Shown: positions 1 to 9,511, numbered from the stretch's first letter. The stretch is 64,000 nt of DNA from Bradyrhizobium sp. (GCF_027451485.1 NZ_DAIDJE010000046.1:47624-111623), one strand, 5' to 3'. The notes: generated by a model not told the origin, from the sequence alone. Made by a program: numbers and translations.

Positions 1-597
1 GCTGATCGTTTCGCTCTTGATGTGGTCAAGGCGCGTCACCGAGCAATTGTCGATGTCGAAGCCAAGACCCTTTTCCGGTTGTCCGCCAAGCGCAAGGCCG
101 ATCGCCGCCTTGATTGTGCCGCCGTGGCCGACGGCAATGACGTCCTCTCCTGCGTGCTCGACATTGATCCGGTCGATTGCGCGACAGACGCGATCGTAGA
201 GATCCATGAAGCTTTCGCCGCCCGGCGCGGGTTCAGCGATGTCGGCAAACCAATGACTGCCGACGGGCCGGCTGGCGAGAAAGGCGGCGCGGTTCATGCC
301 CTGCCATCGGCCAAGATGCTGTTCGGCGAAGGCCGCTTCCTTTGCCATCGTCGCGGGCCTCGGAAAGCCGGCATCCCAGATCGCCTCAGCGGTCTGATGC
401 GTGCGCATCAAGCTGCTGGCAACCCATACGGCCCGACGCGGCAACACTTTCGCCACTGCCTCGAACACGTAACGATCGCCGGTGTCACACGCGATGTCGG
501 TCTGGCCGTAGATGTTGCCGCCGTCGCAACGAACCGGCGCGTGGCGTACCCACCACCACCGCGTTGTGACGACTCCGGCTTTGCTAGAGTTGGACAT
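1..597 (-). CDS. Histidine phosphatase family protein, 3' end cut by window edge
   Basis: The minus strand reads open from an ATG at 597 to position 1 (199 codons, no stop), so the C-terminus lies outside the window. The N-terminus carries the phosphohistidine motif VRHAPV (Arg18-His19), and a later GHGGT segment near residue 160 supplies the second catalytic histidine. This is the phosphoglycerate-mutase-like (histidine acid phosphatase, branch 1) fold, and the length already matches the CobC/alpha-ribazole-phosphatase size class. The substrate cannot be told from sequence. It is divergent from the SDR gene at 714, with about 115 bp between the two starts. Confidence 0.85.
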   Translation of the reverse strand, partial: MSNSSKAGVVTTRWWWVRHAPVRCDGGNIYGQTDIACDTGDRYVFEAVAKVLPRRAVWVASSLMRTHQTAEAIWDAGFPRPATMAKEAAFAEQHLGRWQGMNRAAFLASRPVGSHWFADIAEPAPGGESFMDLYDRVCRAIDRINVEHAGEDVIAVGHGGTIKAAIGLALGGQPEKGLGFDIDNCSVTRLDHIKSETIS

Positions 598-713
598 CGC
601 GAAAACCCTTACATAATGTTGGTGCTAGTTCTCAAGTCACGTCGACGTTTGAAACTTTGTTAGAAATTCCGCAAGACGAAAACGTCACTCAAACCTCAAG
701 CAGGGAGAAACCG

Positions 714-1499
714 ATGGGCCGGCTCGAAGGCAAATCCGTCATTATTACTGGCGCCGGCAGCGGCATCGGTCGTGCGGCATCGCTTCTCTTCACCAAGGAG
801 GGCGCCCGACTGATTGCCGTTGATCGCACCGAGGGCGTGAAAGAGACGGTCGATCAGGTGCGTCGAGGCGGTGGCACAGCGGATGCCATCATAGCGGATG
901 CAGGTTCCGAAAAGGATGTGATCGGATTCATCGACAAGGCGATTGCCACCTATGGCAAACTGGATGCGATCTGGGCCAACGCCGGCGTTAGCGGTGGGCT
1001 GGTCCCGCTTTCCGAACAAACGGTTGAACATTGGCAAGAAATCCTGCGCATCAATCTGATCGGTCCGTTCCTGGCCATCAAGCATTCGATGCCGCATATG
1101 ATCAAGCAGGGATCGGGGGCGATCGTCTGCACGGCTTCGGTTGCGGGGCTGAAATCGGGTGCAAGCGGTCATCCTTACGCGGCGAGCAAGGCCGGCGTCA
1201 TCAGTCTCGTGCAGACCACCGCCTATTCGCTCTCCGGAACCGGCGTGCGGATCAACGCAGTCTGTCCCGGCCTGATCGAAACCGGCATGACAAAGCCGGT
1301 ATTCGATCGCGCCAGGGAGCGAGGCACGCAGGACAAGATCGGTCAGCTCAATCCCCTAAAGCGCGCCGGCCAGCCGCACGAGCTCGCGGCCATGGGCCTG
1401 TTCCTGCTGAGCGACGAGGCGTCCTACGTGAACGGACAGGCGTTTCCGGTGGACGGCGGCCTCACCGCCTCCATGCCCTACACGGGCAAACCGATTTGA
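714..1499 (+). CDS. Short-chain dehydrogenase/reductase (SDR)
   Basis: This 261-aa classical SDR is an NAD(P)-dependent oxidoreductase. The cofactor motif TGAGSGIG lies at residues 12-19, the structural NAG at 89-91, and the catalytic set is Ser142, Tyr155 and Lys159 (YAASK). The C-terminal VNGQAFPVDGG block is typical of the 3-oxoacyl-ACP-reductase-like/glucose-dehydrogenase-like SDRs. The ATG at 714 was chosen because AGGGAGA lies 6-7 bp upstream and the conserved SDR N-terminus begins there; an in-frame upstream start at 657 would add 19 unconserved residues. The substrate is unknown, and the neighbours do not form an obvious pathway with it. Confidence 0.9.
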   Translation: MGRLEGKSVIITGAGSGIGRAASLLFTKEGARLIAVDRTEGVKETVDQVRRGGGTADAIIADAGSEKDVIGFIDKAIATYGKLDAIWANAGVSGGLVPLSEQTVEHWQEILRINLIGPFLAIKHSMPHMIKQGSGAIVCTASVAGLKSGASGHPYAASKAGVISLVQTTAYSLSGTGVRINAVCPGLIETGMTKPVFDRARERGTQDKIGQLNPLKRAGQPHELAAMGLFLLSDEASYVNGQAFPVDGGLTASMPYTGKPI

Positions 1500-1647
1500 G
1501 CCGCAAATTAGCAACGCTGAGGCCCTGTGGGGCTCGACAAAAGCGAGCTCGGTGGCAAACGATGACGCTTGACGGCAGGCTGATCGATGCTGTCGACTCA
1601 CGAGCTGTTGGTACCTGCGAAATGCCCGCATCGCGGCCATTGATCCG

Positions 1648-2436
1648 ATGTCCTCGCGTTCTATTATTTCCGCCCGCATACAGATAGCCTTCTTCGCAGT
1701 GCTGGTTCTGCTCACCATGGCCGCTTCCCTGTCGGTCGATCTGAGCAAGTTCCAGGAGCGAGGTCCGACGCGAGGCAGTCTGGCGGTGTTGCAAGGGATC
1801 AGCAGCCCCGGCGAACTCGAGGGCGCACTCAAACAGCACCCTTCGGATAATGTGCTTCAGTTGATGGCGAAGGCCACCAAGGTGGTTGACAACACCAAGG
1901 CTGCGATCAACCAGCTGTCCGCGCGGATCGAGCCGGCGGGGCTTTCGAAGGACTTGAACTTTGGCTCGGCCAGCCTTGACGAGATCGGCTCCTTTCGCCG
2001 TGATCTGAAGACGGCGGAAGCTAATGCGGCGGCCTTTCTTCCGCGCTATGCCGCGATCCTGACCTCTGAGCAGGAGCAGATCAAAATCGCGGCCGTTTCA
2101 TCCCACGTACCCAAGGAACTCTCCGATCAGTTGCTGGATGGTGTCAGGCAACGCCACGCCAAGATGCTGAACGCCATTTCAAAGGTTTTGACCGCACGCA
2201 CCGACTACTATCGCGCCTACGACAACTACGTTGCATTTCTGTCGAGCGAACTAGGCTCCTTCAAGGTGGTTGCCGGACAATTGATCTTTGCCAATCAAGG
2301 GGCGGTCGAGCGCTACAACGCTGCGGCGCAGGCCATGACCTCGGCCGGAAGGCGGGTCAACGAACTGGAAACGGACCTGAAAAAGCACGACCAATCGCTG
2401 CCGGAAGAATGGCTGCGGCTGACCGCCGCCAAGTAA
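1648..2436 (+). CDS. Membrane-anchored hypothetical protein
   Basis: The 262-aa protein is not recognised. Residues about 7-27 form one hydrophobic segment (signal anchor or uncleaved signal). The rest is soluble, Ala/Leu/Lys-rich and largely helical, with a probable coiled coil near residues 190-240, so the bulk is predicted to be periplasmic. No good ribosome-binding site precedes the ATG, so the start is tentative. The next gene starts 37 bp downstream on the same strand, which allows co-transcription with the MetE-like gene. Confidence 0.65.
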   Translation: MSSRSIISARIQIAFFAVLVLLTMAASLSVDLSKFQERGPTRGSLAVLQGISSPGELEGALKQHPSDNVLQLMAKATKVVDNTKAAINQLSARIEPAGLSKDLNFGSASLDEIGSFRRDLKTAEANAAAFLPRYAAILTSEQEQIKIAAVSSHVPKELSDQLLDGVRQRHAKMLNAISKVLTARTDYYRAYDNYVAFLSSELGSFKVVAGQLIFANQGAVERYNAAAQAMTSAGRRVNELETDLKKHDQSLPEEWLRLTAAK

Positions 2437-2473
2437 CCGGTCACAGAAAAAGAAACACGGAGCCAGAAAATTT

Positions 2474-3649
2474 ATGCGTCGCAGCAATGATCGTATCCTC
2501 GTCACGCATACCGGCAGCCTACCGCGACCGCCTGCGCTGACGAAGCTCTATGCCGCGCGTTCGCGTGGTGAACCGGTTGATCCGGTCGAGGTTGAGCGGG
2601 CCGGCCACGCCGCGTTGCAGGAAATCGTCCCCAAGCAGATCGAGGCCGGCATCGATGTCGGCAACAACGGCGAACAGCAGCGAGAAGGTTTCTTCCTTCA
2701 CGTCCGCCACCGCATGACCGGATTCGGCGGGTCATGGAAACGCTGGCCGCGAGCAGATGTCGAGGCCTATCCGAAGTTCAAGCGCGCGCTGGAACAGCAA
2801 TTCGCCAGCAGGGAGATGGTCAGCAATTTTGCGCCTCCGAAAGTCGTGGGTGACATCAAATATATCGGCGCCGCCGAGGCCACGCGCGAATGCACGGATT
2901 TTCGCGACCTGATGGAGGCGCGAAAGCGCGCCGGCTCAAAGGGGTTTGCCGAAGCATTTCTCACCGCACCATCGCCCGGTATCGTGGTCGCAGCAATCCG
3001 CAACGAGCATTACGACACCGAAGATGCCTATCTTGCCGCAGTCGGCCGCGCGCTTCAGGTCGAATATGAGGCGATCGCGAGCCATGGCTTTCTGCTTCAG
3101 CTCGACTGCCCGGACCTCGCGCTTGAGCACCACATCTCGTTTCAGGACCGCCCGATTGGCGATTTCCTGGACTTCGTCGAGCGCGTGGTCGCGACCATCA
3201 ACGATGCGCTGCGCAACATCCCGCGCGAAAAGGTCCGCATGCACGTGTGCTGGGGCAACTACGAGGGGCCGCACGACCGCGACGTGGCGCTGGAGACAAT
3301 CTTGCCGCTGATTGCGCGGATGAATGTCGGGGCACTTGTGTTGCCCTTCGCCAATCCCCGCCATGCACACGAGGTGCGTTGCCTTGCGGGAAAGCCGATC
3401 GCCGACGATCAGATCATCGTCGCCGGCGTCATTGATTCCACGACAAACTTCGTCGAGCACCCGGAAGTCGTGGCGGAGCGGATTGAACGCGTCGCCAGAA
3501 CCATTGGCGATCCGACGCGCGTCATCGCCGGCACCGACTGTGGCTTTGATACTTCGGCCGGCGCCGGCCGCGTGGCGGACGATGTGGTGTGGGCGAAATT
3601 GCGCGCGTTGAGCGAAGGCGCCCGCATTGCCTCGGACAGGCTGCTTTAG
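2474..3649 (+). CDS. Cobalamin-independent methionine synthase (MetE C-terminal) family protein
   Basis: The 391-aa protein corresponds to the C-terminal catalytic half of MetE only; full MetE is about 750 aa. The opening TGSLPRP motif and the C-terminal GTDCGF motif, with its zinc-ligand cysteine, are family signatures. A central HVCWGN segment is also present. Such stand-alone proteins are usually annotated as 5-methyltetrahydropteroyltriglutamate-homocysteine methyltransferase-like, but many act on other methyl donors or thiols, so the substrate is left open. No cobalamin or SAM riboswitch is visible upstream; the gene follows the preceding hypothetical by 37 bp. Confidence 0.8.
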   Translation: MRRSNDRILVTHTGSLPRPPALTKLYAARSRGEPVDPVEVERAGHAALQEIVPKQIEAGIDVGNNGEQQREGFFLHVRHRMTGFGGSWKRWPRADVEAYPKFKRALEQQFASREMVSNFAPPKVVGDIKYIGAAEATRECTDFRDLMEARKRAGSKGFAEAFLTAPSPGIVVAAIRNEHYDTEDAYLAAVGRALQVEYEAIASHGFLLQLDCPDLALEHHISFQDRPIGDFLDFVERVVATINDALRNIPREKVRMHVCWGNYEGPHDRDVALETILPLIARMNVGALVLPFANPRHAHEVRCLAGKPIADDQIIVAGVIDSTTNFVEHPEVVAERIERVARTIGDPTRVIAGTDCGFDTSAGAGRVADDVVWAKLRALSEGARIASDRLL

Positions 3650-3691
3650 GCAGCCTGCCGCTGCTCTGTCGGAATAGTCAATCGTAAAGCG

Positions 3692-3883
3692 CTAGCGCTC
3701 GTTGGCAACGTTTCGGAGCACGATCTCCGAGAGGCGGACCACGAGTTTTCTCAAGCGAGCATTTTCTTCAAGCAATGAGACGACATCGTCGTCCGCGTAA
3801 TCGCAATCGGTAAAATCATCCGGCCCAAATGCCGATCCATCAAGTTCTTCAAGTGCGCTGTGGTGCGGTTGTGCGGGTACCAT
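3692..3883 (-). CDS. Small acidic hypothetical protein with C-terminal helical zipper
   Basis: The 63-aa protein is acidic in its first half (DDFTDCDYADDD) and ends in a leucine-rich amphipathic helix (LLEENARLRKLVVRLSEIVL), likely a coiled coil or dimerisation helix. The ATG at 3883 was chosen because GGGGA lies about 8 bp upstream; a longer reading to 3934 lacks such a site. It converges with the MetE-like gene. Function unknown. Confidence 0.55.
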   Translation of the reverse strand: MVPAQPHHSALEELDGSAFGPDDFTDCDYADDDVVSLLEENARLRKLVVRLSEIVLRNVANER

Positions 3884-4254
3884 GGCCAATTCCCCAATAC
3901 TTTTATTAGCCGAACATGACCCCAGTTCTTCCACCCGACGTCAGACTGCCGTGAGTCGAGGGCGGTTTTGAGACGAAAGTGAGAATCTGTTGCGGCGATT
4001 GAAGTGGAAGCTGCGATCTCACCGCCGTGAAATGCGGCGCTGCCCGGATTAGACCGCATTTGCGCCGCGGCGCTGGCGGATTGCTTGAAGAATTCTGAAG
4101 AAACACGTCCGCTTGGTAACCTATGTTATCCGGATGTGCAGTTTCAGAATGCGGCCTGCTGAATCAACGCCGCGCGCGCGGCCGGCAAGTTTACACGTTC
4201 TCAGATTCCGAAGTTCGCAACTACGGTGCCGCAAGACGATGCGAACCTCGAAAA
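3884..4254. other. Intergenic stretch without supported gene
   Basis: These 371 bp lie between the small acidic ORF and the membrane protein, both on the minus strand. Short open frames here lack ribosome-binding sites and protein-like composition. I see no convincing RNA gene or repeat. Confidence 0.5.
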
Positions 4255-5106
4255 TCACGACACGACGAGACGGCCTTCAACCGCGTAGAACACGCATAGC
4301 GCCAGGCTGGCCCAGACGGCCGCGCTGAAATAAAGCGACATCCAGGCGATTTCTTCCCTCCATTCGGAAAGATCGTGAGTAACGACCCAGCGCGTGCTCA
4401 CATCGCGTAATCCCTCAAGCGGTGGCAAACGCCTGCTGCCGAGCGCAACGTCAGTCCGCCACCGCTTCAGGTACATCGGCACGTCCACGGTCATCAAAAA
4501 CGCGAGATAGACCACGATGCCGACAGCCGAGACCGCGAGAACGAAACGGACCGCGCCGTCGAATTCCGGCAGCATCCGGCACAGCCCGACGCCTGCAATG
4601 AAAAAGGCGACCGCCCAGAGCGAATTCTCGATGGCATTGAAAAGATAATTCGTGGTGATGACCGCATACCAGGAGAAGCATTCAGCAATCAGAATCAGCG
4701 GCACGATCGTCCACGCGGCGTTCACCGCGGTTTCGGCGCCCGTCGTCGTCCCCAACTGCAGAAGGATCATCGTCCATTGCGCGGCGAAACAAACCTCCGC
4801 AACGGTTGCCACCGAGCGCCCGACCGCAACGCTCGACAGCCAGGTATCGAACAAGCAGATTCGCTGCACGTCTGCGCGCGGTAATAGTGAGCGAAAAGCG
4901 CAGCCGAATACATAGGCCGCGCTGAGCAGCAGCATGATTTCCATGCCCGGCACGCGGCCCGAAGCGCCTGCCATATGAAGCTGCCGGTACATCAAGATCC
5001 ATGCGACGACGTTGAAGCCGCTGACCAGCGTCAGCATCGCCCACCACCAGGACACCGGATTTGACCAGGCCAGGGAAGTTGGCCGCGCCTGAAATTCCGA
5101 CTGCAT
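4255..5106 (-). CDS. Polytopic membrane protein of unknown function
   Basis: The protein (283 aa from the chosen start) has about seven hydrophobic segments spread through its length, two near the N-terminus (PVSWWWAMLTLVSG..., MLLLSAAYVFGC...) and one at the extreme C-terminus (LYFSAAVWASLALCVFYAVE). No domain is recognised. The ATG at 5106 has GGAG six bases upstream; longer readings up to 5142 are possible. It is divergent from the exported amidohydrolase, so about 250 bp of promoter region may be shared. Confidence 0.7.
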   Translation of the reverse strand: MQSEFQARPTSLAWSNPVSWWWAMLTLVSGFNVVAWILMYRQLHMAGASGRVPGMEIMLLLSAAYVFGCAFRSLLPRADVQRICLFDTWLSSVAVGRSVATVAEVCFAAQWTMILLQLGTTTGAETAVNAAWTIVPLILIAECFSWYAVITTNYLFNAIENSLWAVAFFIAGVGLCRMLPEFDGAVRFVLAVSAVGIVVYLAFLMTVDVPMYLKRWRTDVALGSRRLPPLEGLRDVSTRWVVTHDLSEWREEIAWMSLYFSAAVWASLALCVFYAVEGRLVVS

Positions 5107-5359
5107 CGACATCTCCGCGTCACCCAACAGACATCCGGTCATATTAATTCTGTCATAAAATATGGCGAATCACGACTCGGAAATTTCTCGCTTCCCGCTC
5201 ACGCCCGTGGGCGGCTGCAAGGCCCTGGCGCAGCGCCAAACCGCGCAGACCGGTCGCCACGGCCGCCAATTTGTGCAAGAAGCACCCAGCGGACACACTC
5301 GGTTACCAATGATCCGCCAGCAGATGGTCGGCGAAACGCCGATGCGGGAGAGGAAACAA

Positions 5360-6790
5360 ATGTGTGAAGTTTGCAGGCGGGATTTTATCAGCGGCGCGGC
5401 CGCACTCGGCACGGCGGGACTGCTTTCGTCATCGCTGATGGCACAGCCTCCGAGCGGCGATACCGGCTCAACGCGATTGCCCGCGCGCGGCGAGTTCACC
5501 ATCAGCAATGCTTACGTGATGACGATGGAGCACGATTTCGGCGACCTGCCGGGCGCGTCCGTGCATGTGCGCAATGGCGAGATTGTCGCCGTAGGCAAAG
5601 CTGCCACCAGCGGCGGCGAGCAGATCGACGGCACAGGCATGATCGTGATGCCGGGTCTCGTCGAGACCCACTGGCATATGTGGAATACGATTTTCCGCAG
5701 TTTTGCGGGAGACAAGCCTGAAGAGGGCTATTTCCCGACGGTCGCACGCTTCGGCCAACAGATGACGCCGGACGACATTTTCCAGAGCACGCGCCTTGCG
5801 GCGGCCGAAGCCATCAACTCGGGCATGACCTTCGTGCATTCCTGGTGTCACAATGTGCGAAGCACGGCCCATGCGGAAGCCGACATCCGCGCGCTGAGCC
5901 AGGCCGGCATCCGTGCGCGCCACTCCTGCGGATGGCCGCAGGGCCTGCCTGATACGCAGTCGGCCGATCAGACGCCGATCGAAACCCTCGCCAGGAACTG
6001 GAAGGACTATTCGAACGAAGGCCTGTTGACGCTTGGCATGGGTTGGCGCGGACAATTCCGCGCCGGTCCCATCAAGCCCGAGGTGTATCAGCCGGAGTTC
6101 GACAATGCCCGCAAGCTCGGCTTGCCGATCACGGTGCATGTCGCTTCCGCCGCGCATCGTGCGGTCGGCCAGGTCGAACTGCTCCATAAGTCGAACCTCA
6201 TGGGCAAGGACGTTCAACTGATTCACGCGCTGGCCATCACGCCGGCAGAACTTGAGATGATCGACAAATCGGGCGCCTCGATTTCAACGTCGCCGGGATC
6301 CGAACTGCGCATCGGCTACGGCTTCCCGATGATCTCGGAAATACTGGCAACACGCATTCCAATCGGGATCTCGATTGACACATCAGCGTTGACCGGAAAC
6401 TCCAATCTGTTCGGCGTGCTCAAGCTCGCGCGCGATTGCGAAAACGCCCGCGCCGAGAGCGAATTCAAGATGACGGCGCGAAGAGCGCTCGAACTCGGCA
6501 CCATCGAAGGCGCCCGTTCCATGGGGATCGACGATCAGGTCGGCTCGCTCAGGCCGGGAAAGCGCGCAGACCTGATCATGATCAGCCCGAACGCGCTCAA
6601 CATGGCCGTCGTCACCGATCCGGCGCACCTCGTGCTGGAAGCAACCACACCGGAAAATGTCGACACCGTCGTGGTCGACGGCCGCATCCTCAAGCGCGGC
6701 GGCAAGCTCACCGCCATCGACACGGCAGAAGTCATCACCGGCGCACGGACTGCTCTCGCCGGCATTCGCGAACGCACCAAATGGCGGTAA
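5360..6790 (+). CDS. Tat-exported amidohydrolase family protein
   Basis: This 476-aa metal-dependent hydrolase belongs to the TRZ/ATZ/cytosine-deaminase-like amidohydrolase superfamily. The start at 5360 follows GGAGAGGA and gives an N-terminus with RRDFIS followed by an alanine-rich hydrophobic stretch, which is a twin-arginine signal. The HxH metal motif is THWHMW, followed by single histidines in TVHVAS and IHALAI, and a C-terminal beta-sandwich segment with GKRADLI. The usual aspartate seems to be in SIDTSAL. Substrate unknown; periplasmic location is unusual for this superfamily. A strong terminator follows directly. Confidence 0.85.
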   Translation: MCEVCRRDFISGAAALGTAGLLSSSLMAQPPSGDTGSTRLPARGEFTISNAYVMTMEHDFGDLPGASVHVRNGEIVAVGKAATSGGEQIDGTGMIVMPGLVETHWHMWNTIFRSFAGDKPEEGYFPTVARFGQQMTPDDIFQSTRLAAAEAINSGMTFVHSWCHNVRSTAHAEADIRALSQAGIRARHSCGWPQGLPDTQSADQTPIETLARNWKDYSNEGLLTLGMGWRGQFRAGPIKPEVYQPEFDNARKLGLPITVHVASAAHRAVGQVELLHKSNLMGKDVQLIHALAITPAELEMIDKSGASISTSPGSELRIGYGFPMISEILATRIPIGISIDTSALTGNSNLFGVLKLARDCENARAESEFKMTARRALELGTIEGARSMGIDDQVGSLRPGKRADLIMISPNALNMAVVTDPAHLVLEATTPENVDTVVVDGRILKRGGKLTAIDTAEVITGARTALAGIRERTKWR

Positions 6791-6800
6791 GACGCAATCC

Positions 6801-6828
6801 GGCAGGCGCTAAACAGCGCCCGCCTTTT
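6801..6828 (+). terminator. Intrinsic terminator after the amidohydrolase gene
   Basis: GGCGCT (6805-6810), a 4-base loop and AGCGCC (6815-6820) form a hairpin. It is extended past one mismatch by GGC/GCC, and TTTT follows at 6825-6828. It begins 11 bp after the amidohydrolase stop and overlaps the 3' end of the convergent phosphotransferase gene. Confidence 0.75.
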
Positions 6829-7867
6829 GCGCGTAATCCCAGGACGCTTTTGAGAGCGGCACGGTCCGTGCCGCCGATTCCATCGCTTTGGCGCTTGCGG
6901 CGGTACCGTCGCGGATGCGTCCGGCAATGCCCTGCGTGATGCAGGCAAGCCGAAACAGGTTGTAGGAAAAGTACCAGTTCAACTCCGGCACCGCACTGCC
7001 GGTGACGCGGCAATAGATTTGCGCGGCCTCTTCCAGCGTCGGGATGTTGAGTGCGGCAAGGTCGGCGTTGGCAAGACCCGGCATCGTCCACTGCATCAAC
7101 AGGTAGGTGAAATCCGCCATTGGATCGCCGAGCGTCGAGAGCTCCCAGTCCAGAACCGCGATCACCCGCGGCTCGACGGGGTGGAAGATCATGTTGTCGA
7201 GCCGATAGTCGCCATGGACAATGGAAACGCGCTCCTGGCTCGGCACGGTGCGCGGCAGCCATTCGATCAGTTTCTCGACCTCGGGAATGTGCTTGGTCTC
7301 GGAAGCGCGGTATTGCTTGGTCCAGCGATCGACCTGGCGCGCGAAATAGTTGCCTGGTCTGCCGAAGTCTGCCAGCCCGATCGCCTGCGGATCATAGGTG
7401 TGGAGTTTGGCGAGCGTCTCGATCTTGTCGGTGAAGATCGCGCGCCGCATCTCCCGCGTCTGGCTCGGCAGCGTCGGATCCCAGAACACGCGCCCTTCTT
7501 CCATCGACATGATGTAGAAGGCGGCACCGATCACCGCATCGTCGGAGCAAAGCGCGTAAGCCTTGGCGACGGGAAAACCCTGCTTGCCGAGCGCGGAAAT
7601 CACGCGGAACTCGCGGTCCACCGCATGTGCCGACGGCAGCAGCTTTCCGAACGGCTTGCGACGCATCACGTAGGAACGCGCCGGGGTGTCGAGCCGGTAG
7701 GTCGGGTTCGACTGGCCGCCCTTGAATTGCAGAACGGTCAGCGGGCCCTGGTAGCCCTCGACGTGCTGGCGCATCCAGGCGTCGAGGCTGATCTCGTCGA
7801 TCCGGTGCCGCTCCTCGACCGGCTTGGTGCCGGAAAATTCCTCGTCGCTTCTGACGCCTTCGGCCAC
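6809..7867 (-). CDS. APH-family phosphotransferase (ACAD10/11-like)
   Basis: The 352-aa protein has the aminoglycoside-phosphotransferase/choline-kinase fold. The catalytic loop VHGDYRLDNMIF and the metal-binding VLDWELSTLGDP are both intact. This family usually neighbours acyl-CoA dehydrogenases, as here, and its human homologue is fused to one (ACAD10/11), which phosphorylates 4-hydroxyacyl-CoA. A role in hydroxy-fatty-acid degradation is inferred. The GTG start at 7867 was chosen because AGGA lies seven bases upstream and the conserved N-terminus (EERHRIDEISLDAW) follows; the ATG at 7948 would add 27 unconserved residues. Confidence 0.85.
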   Translation of the reverse strand: MAEGVRSDEEFSGTKPVEERHRIDEISLDAWMRQHVEGYQGPLTVLQFKGGQSNPTYRLDTPARSYVMRRKPFGKLLPSAHAVDREFRVISALGKQGFPVAKAYALCSDDAVIGAAFYIMSMEEGRVFWDPTLPSQTREMRRAIFTDKIETLAKLHTYDPQAIGLADFGRPGNYFARQVDRWTKQYRASETKHIPEVEKLIEWLPRTVPSQERVSIVHGDYRLDNMIFHPVEPRVIAVLDWELSTLGDPMADFTYLLMQWTMPGLANADLAALNIPTLEEAAQIYCRVTGSAVPELNWYFSYNLFRLACITQGIAGRIRDGTAASAKAMESAARTVPLSKASWDYAQKAGAV

Positions 7868-7957
7868 TGCGTTTTCCTCGACTCGATCTTCCGTGATTCC
7901 AGGATGGTGCGACGCGACAAAATTGTTATTCAATTTTGCGCCGGGCACCAGACCTCA

Positions 7958-7975
7958 GATGCGCAATTGCGCATC
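7958..7975. repeat. 18-bp perfect palindrome between acyl-CoA genes
   Basis: GATGCGCAATTGCGCATC reads the same on both strands. It lies in the 205-bp gap between the acyl-CoA dehydrogenase (upstream) and the phosphotransferase (downstream), both minus strand. It could be an mRNA processing hairpin or part of a dispersed intergenic element; there is no T-run. Confidence 0.6.
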
Positions 7976-8072
7976 CGAGAATCGAAATTCCGGATTCGAC
8001 GCAGGGCCGGCCGACAGGCCGACCCGTTGGCATCGCTCCGGAATGACAGTGACGAGAACCCCGTCGGGCCTC

Positions 8073-9308
8073 TTACTTTGCCGGAGCGTTGGCATACTTC
8101 CGAAGCTCGAGCCTGGCAATGGCACGGTTGTGGACCTCGTCCGGACCGTCGGCAAGTCGCATCGTGCGCATCGAGGCGTAGTCGCGCGCCAGACCCGCAT
8201 CGTCGGAAACGCCGGCAGCGCCGAACGCCTGAATGGCCTGGTCGATGATCTTCAGCGCCATGTTGGGCGCGGCGACCTTGATCATGGCGATCTCGAGCTG
8301 CGCGGTCTTGTTGCCGACCTTGTCCATCATATCGGCCGCCTTCAGGCACAACAGACGGTTCATCTCGATTTCGGTGCGGGCTTCCGCGATCCGCTGCTCC
8401 CAAATCGAATATTCGATGATCTTCTTGCCGAAAGCGGTGCGCGAGGACAGCCGCTTCACCATCTTCTCCAGTGCCTCCTCGGCCTTGCCGATGGTGCGCA
8501 TGCAGTGATGGATGCGGCCGGGACCCAGACGACCTTGCGCGATCTCGAACCCCCTCCCCTCGCCGAGCAGGATGTTGCTGGCGGGAACGCGCACGTTCTC
8601 AAGCAACACCTGGGCATGGCCATGCGGAGCATCGTCGAAGCCAAACACCGGCAGCAGCTTTTCGATGGTGATGCCGGGCGTGTCGAGCGGCACCAGGATT
8701 TGAGACTGCTGCTGATGGCGCGGCGCCTTCGGATCGGTCTTGCCCATCAGGATCGCGATCTTGCAGCGGGGATCGCCCACGCCCGACGACCACCATTTGC
8801 GGCCATTGATGACGTAGTGATCGCCGTCGCGTTCAATGCGCGTCTCGATATTGGTGGCATCTGAGGAAGCCACCGCCGGTTCCGTCATCAGGAAGGCGGA
8901 GCGGATTTCGCCGTCCATCAGCGGCCGTAGCCACTTGCGCTTCTGCTCCTTGGTGCCATAGCGCATGAACACTTCCATGTTGCCGGTGTCCGGCGCCGAG
9001 CAATTGAAGACTTCCGAAGCCCAGCCGATATGGCCCATTTCTTCCGCCAGCGGCGCATATTCGAGGTTGGTCAATCCCGCCCCACGGAATTCATCGTCCT
9101 CGTGGGAGGAAGGCGGCAGGAACATGTTCCAGAGGCCCTCGGCACGGGCCTTCTTCTTCAGCTCCTCGACAATCGGAATTACTTTCCAGCGCGGACCCTT
9201 CTCGTCTTGCTCGCGGTAGATCGGCACCGCAGGGCGGACATGATTTTTCATGAATGACCGCACCCGGCCTAGCCATTCCTGCTGGCGTTCCGACATCGTG
9301 AAGTCCAT
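8073..9308 (-). CDS. Acyl-CoA dehydrogenase (ACAD11-like)
   Basis: The 411-aa flavoprotein oxidises acyl-CoA thioesters at the alpha-beta bond and passes electrons to ETF. It shows the family blocks [17 protein letters not shown] (flavin and substrate binding), [12 protein letters not shown], and near the C-terminus [30 protein letters not shown]. Length and motifs match the long ACAD10/11-type group, consistent with the phosphotransferase gene downstream on the same strand. A divergent TetR gene about 200 bp upstream is the likely regulator. Confidence 0.92.
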   Translation of the reverse strand: MDFTMSERQQEWLGRVRSFMKNHVRPAVPIYREQDEKGPRWKVIPIVEELKKKARAEGLWNMFLPPSSHEDDEFRGAGLTNLEYAPLAEEMGHIGWASEVFNCSAPDTGNMEVFMRYGTKEQKRKWLRPLMDGEIRSAFLMTEPAVASSDATNIETRIERDGDHYVINGRKWWSSGVGDPRCKIAILMGKTDPKAPRHQQQSQILVPLDTPGITIEKLLPVFGFDDAPHGHAQVLLENVRVPASNILLGEGRGFEIAQGRLGPGRIHHCMRTIGKAEEALEKMVKRLSSRTAFGKKIIEYSIWEQRIAEARTEIEMNRLLCLKAADMMDKVGNKTAQLEIAMIKVAAPNMALKIIDQAIQAFGAAGVSDDAGLARDYASMRTMRLADGPDEVHNRAIARLELRKYANAPAK

Positions 9309-9461
9309 GGGCGTTCCTCATCGTTGGATTAAATTGATTGGCGGCGACTTTCTCGCCACCGGCGGTCGTCTGCAAGTCCATTTCGAGAAGCCCGGCAATG
9401 CCTGGATTCGATCGCCCTGGCGAAGCGCCCGTCGGATCAACCCCGCATTGACATCGCGGCG

Positions 9462-9492
9462 TTCAAACCATAGTTTCATACAACTGTTTGAA
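9462..9492. promoter_or_regulatory. Candidate TetR operator in acd/tetR divergent promoter
   Basis: TTCAAAC (9462-9468) and GTTTGAA (9486-9492) form a perfect 7-bp inverted repeat centred at 9477. It lies 20 bp ahead of the TetR start and about 150 bp ahead of the acyl-CoA dehydrogenase start. The position fits an autoregulated operator controlling both divergent genes. Confidence 0.6.
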
Positions 9493-9511
9493 TTGCAATA
9501 CGGCCCTCCCC

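Noticed and set aside
22..663. Long plus-strand open frame over the left edge
   Set aside because: It is antisense to the histidine phosphatase gene, which carries the RHA and GHGG motifs on the minus strand.
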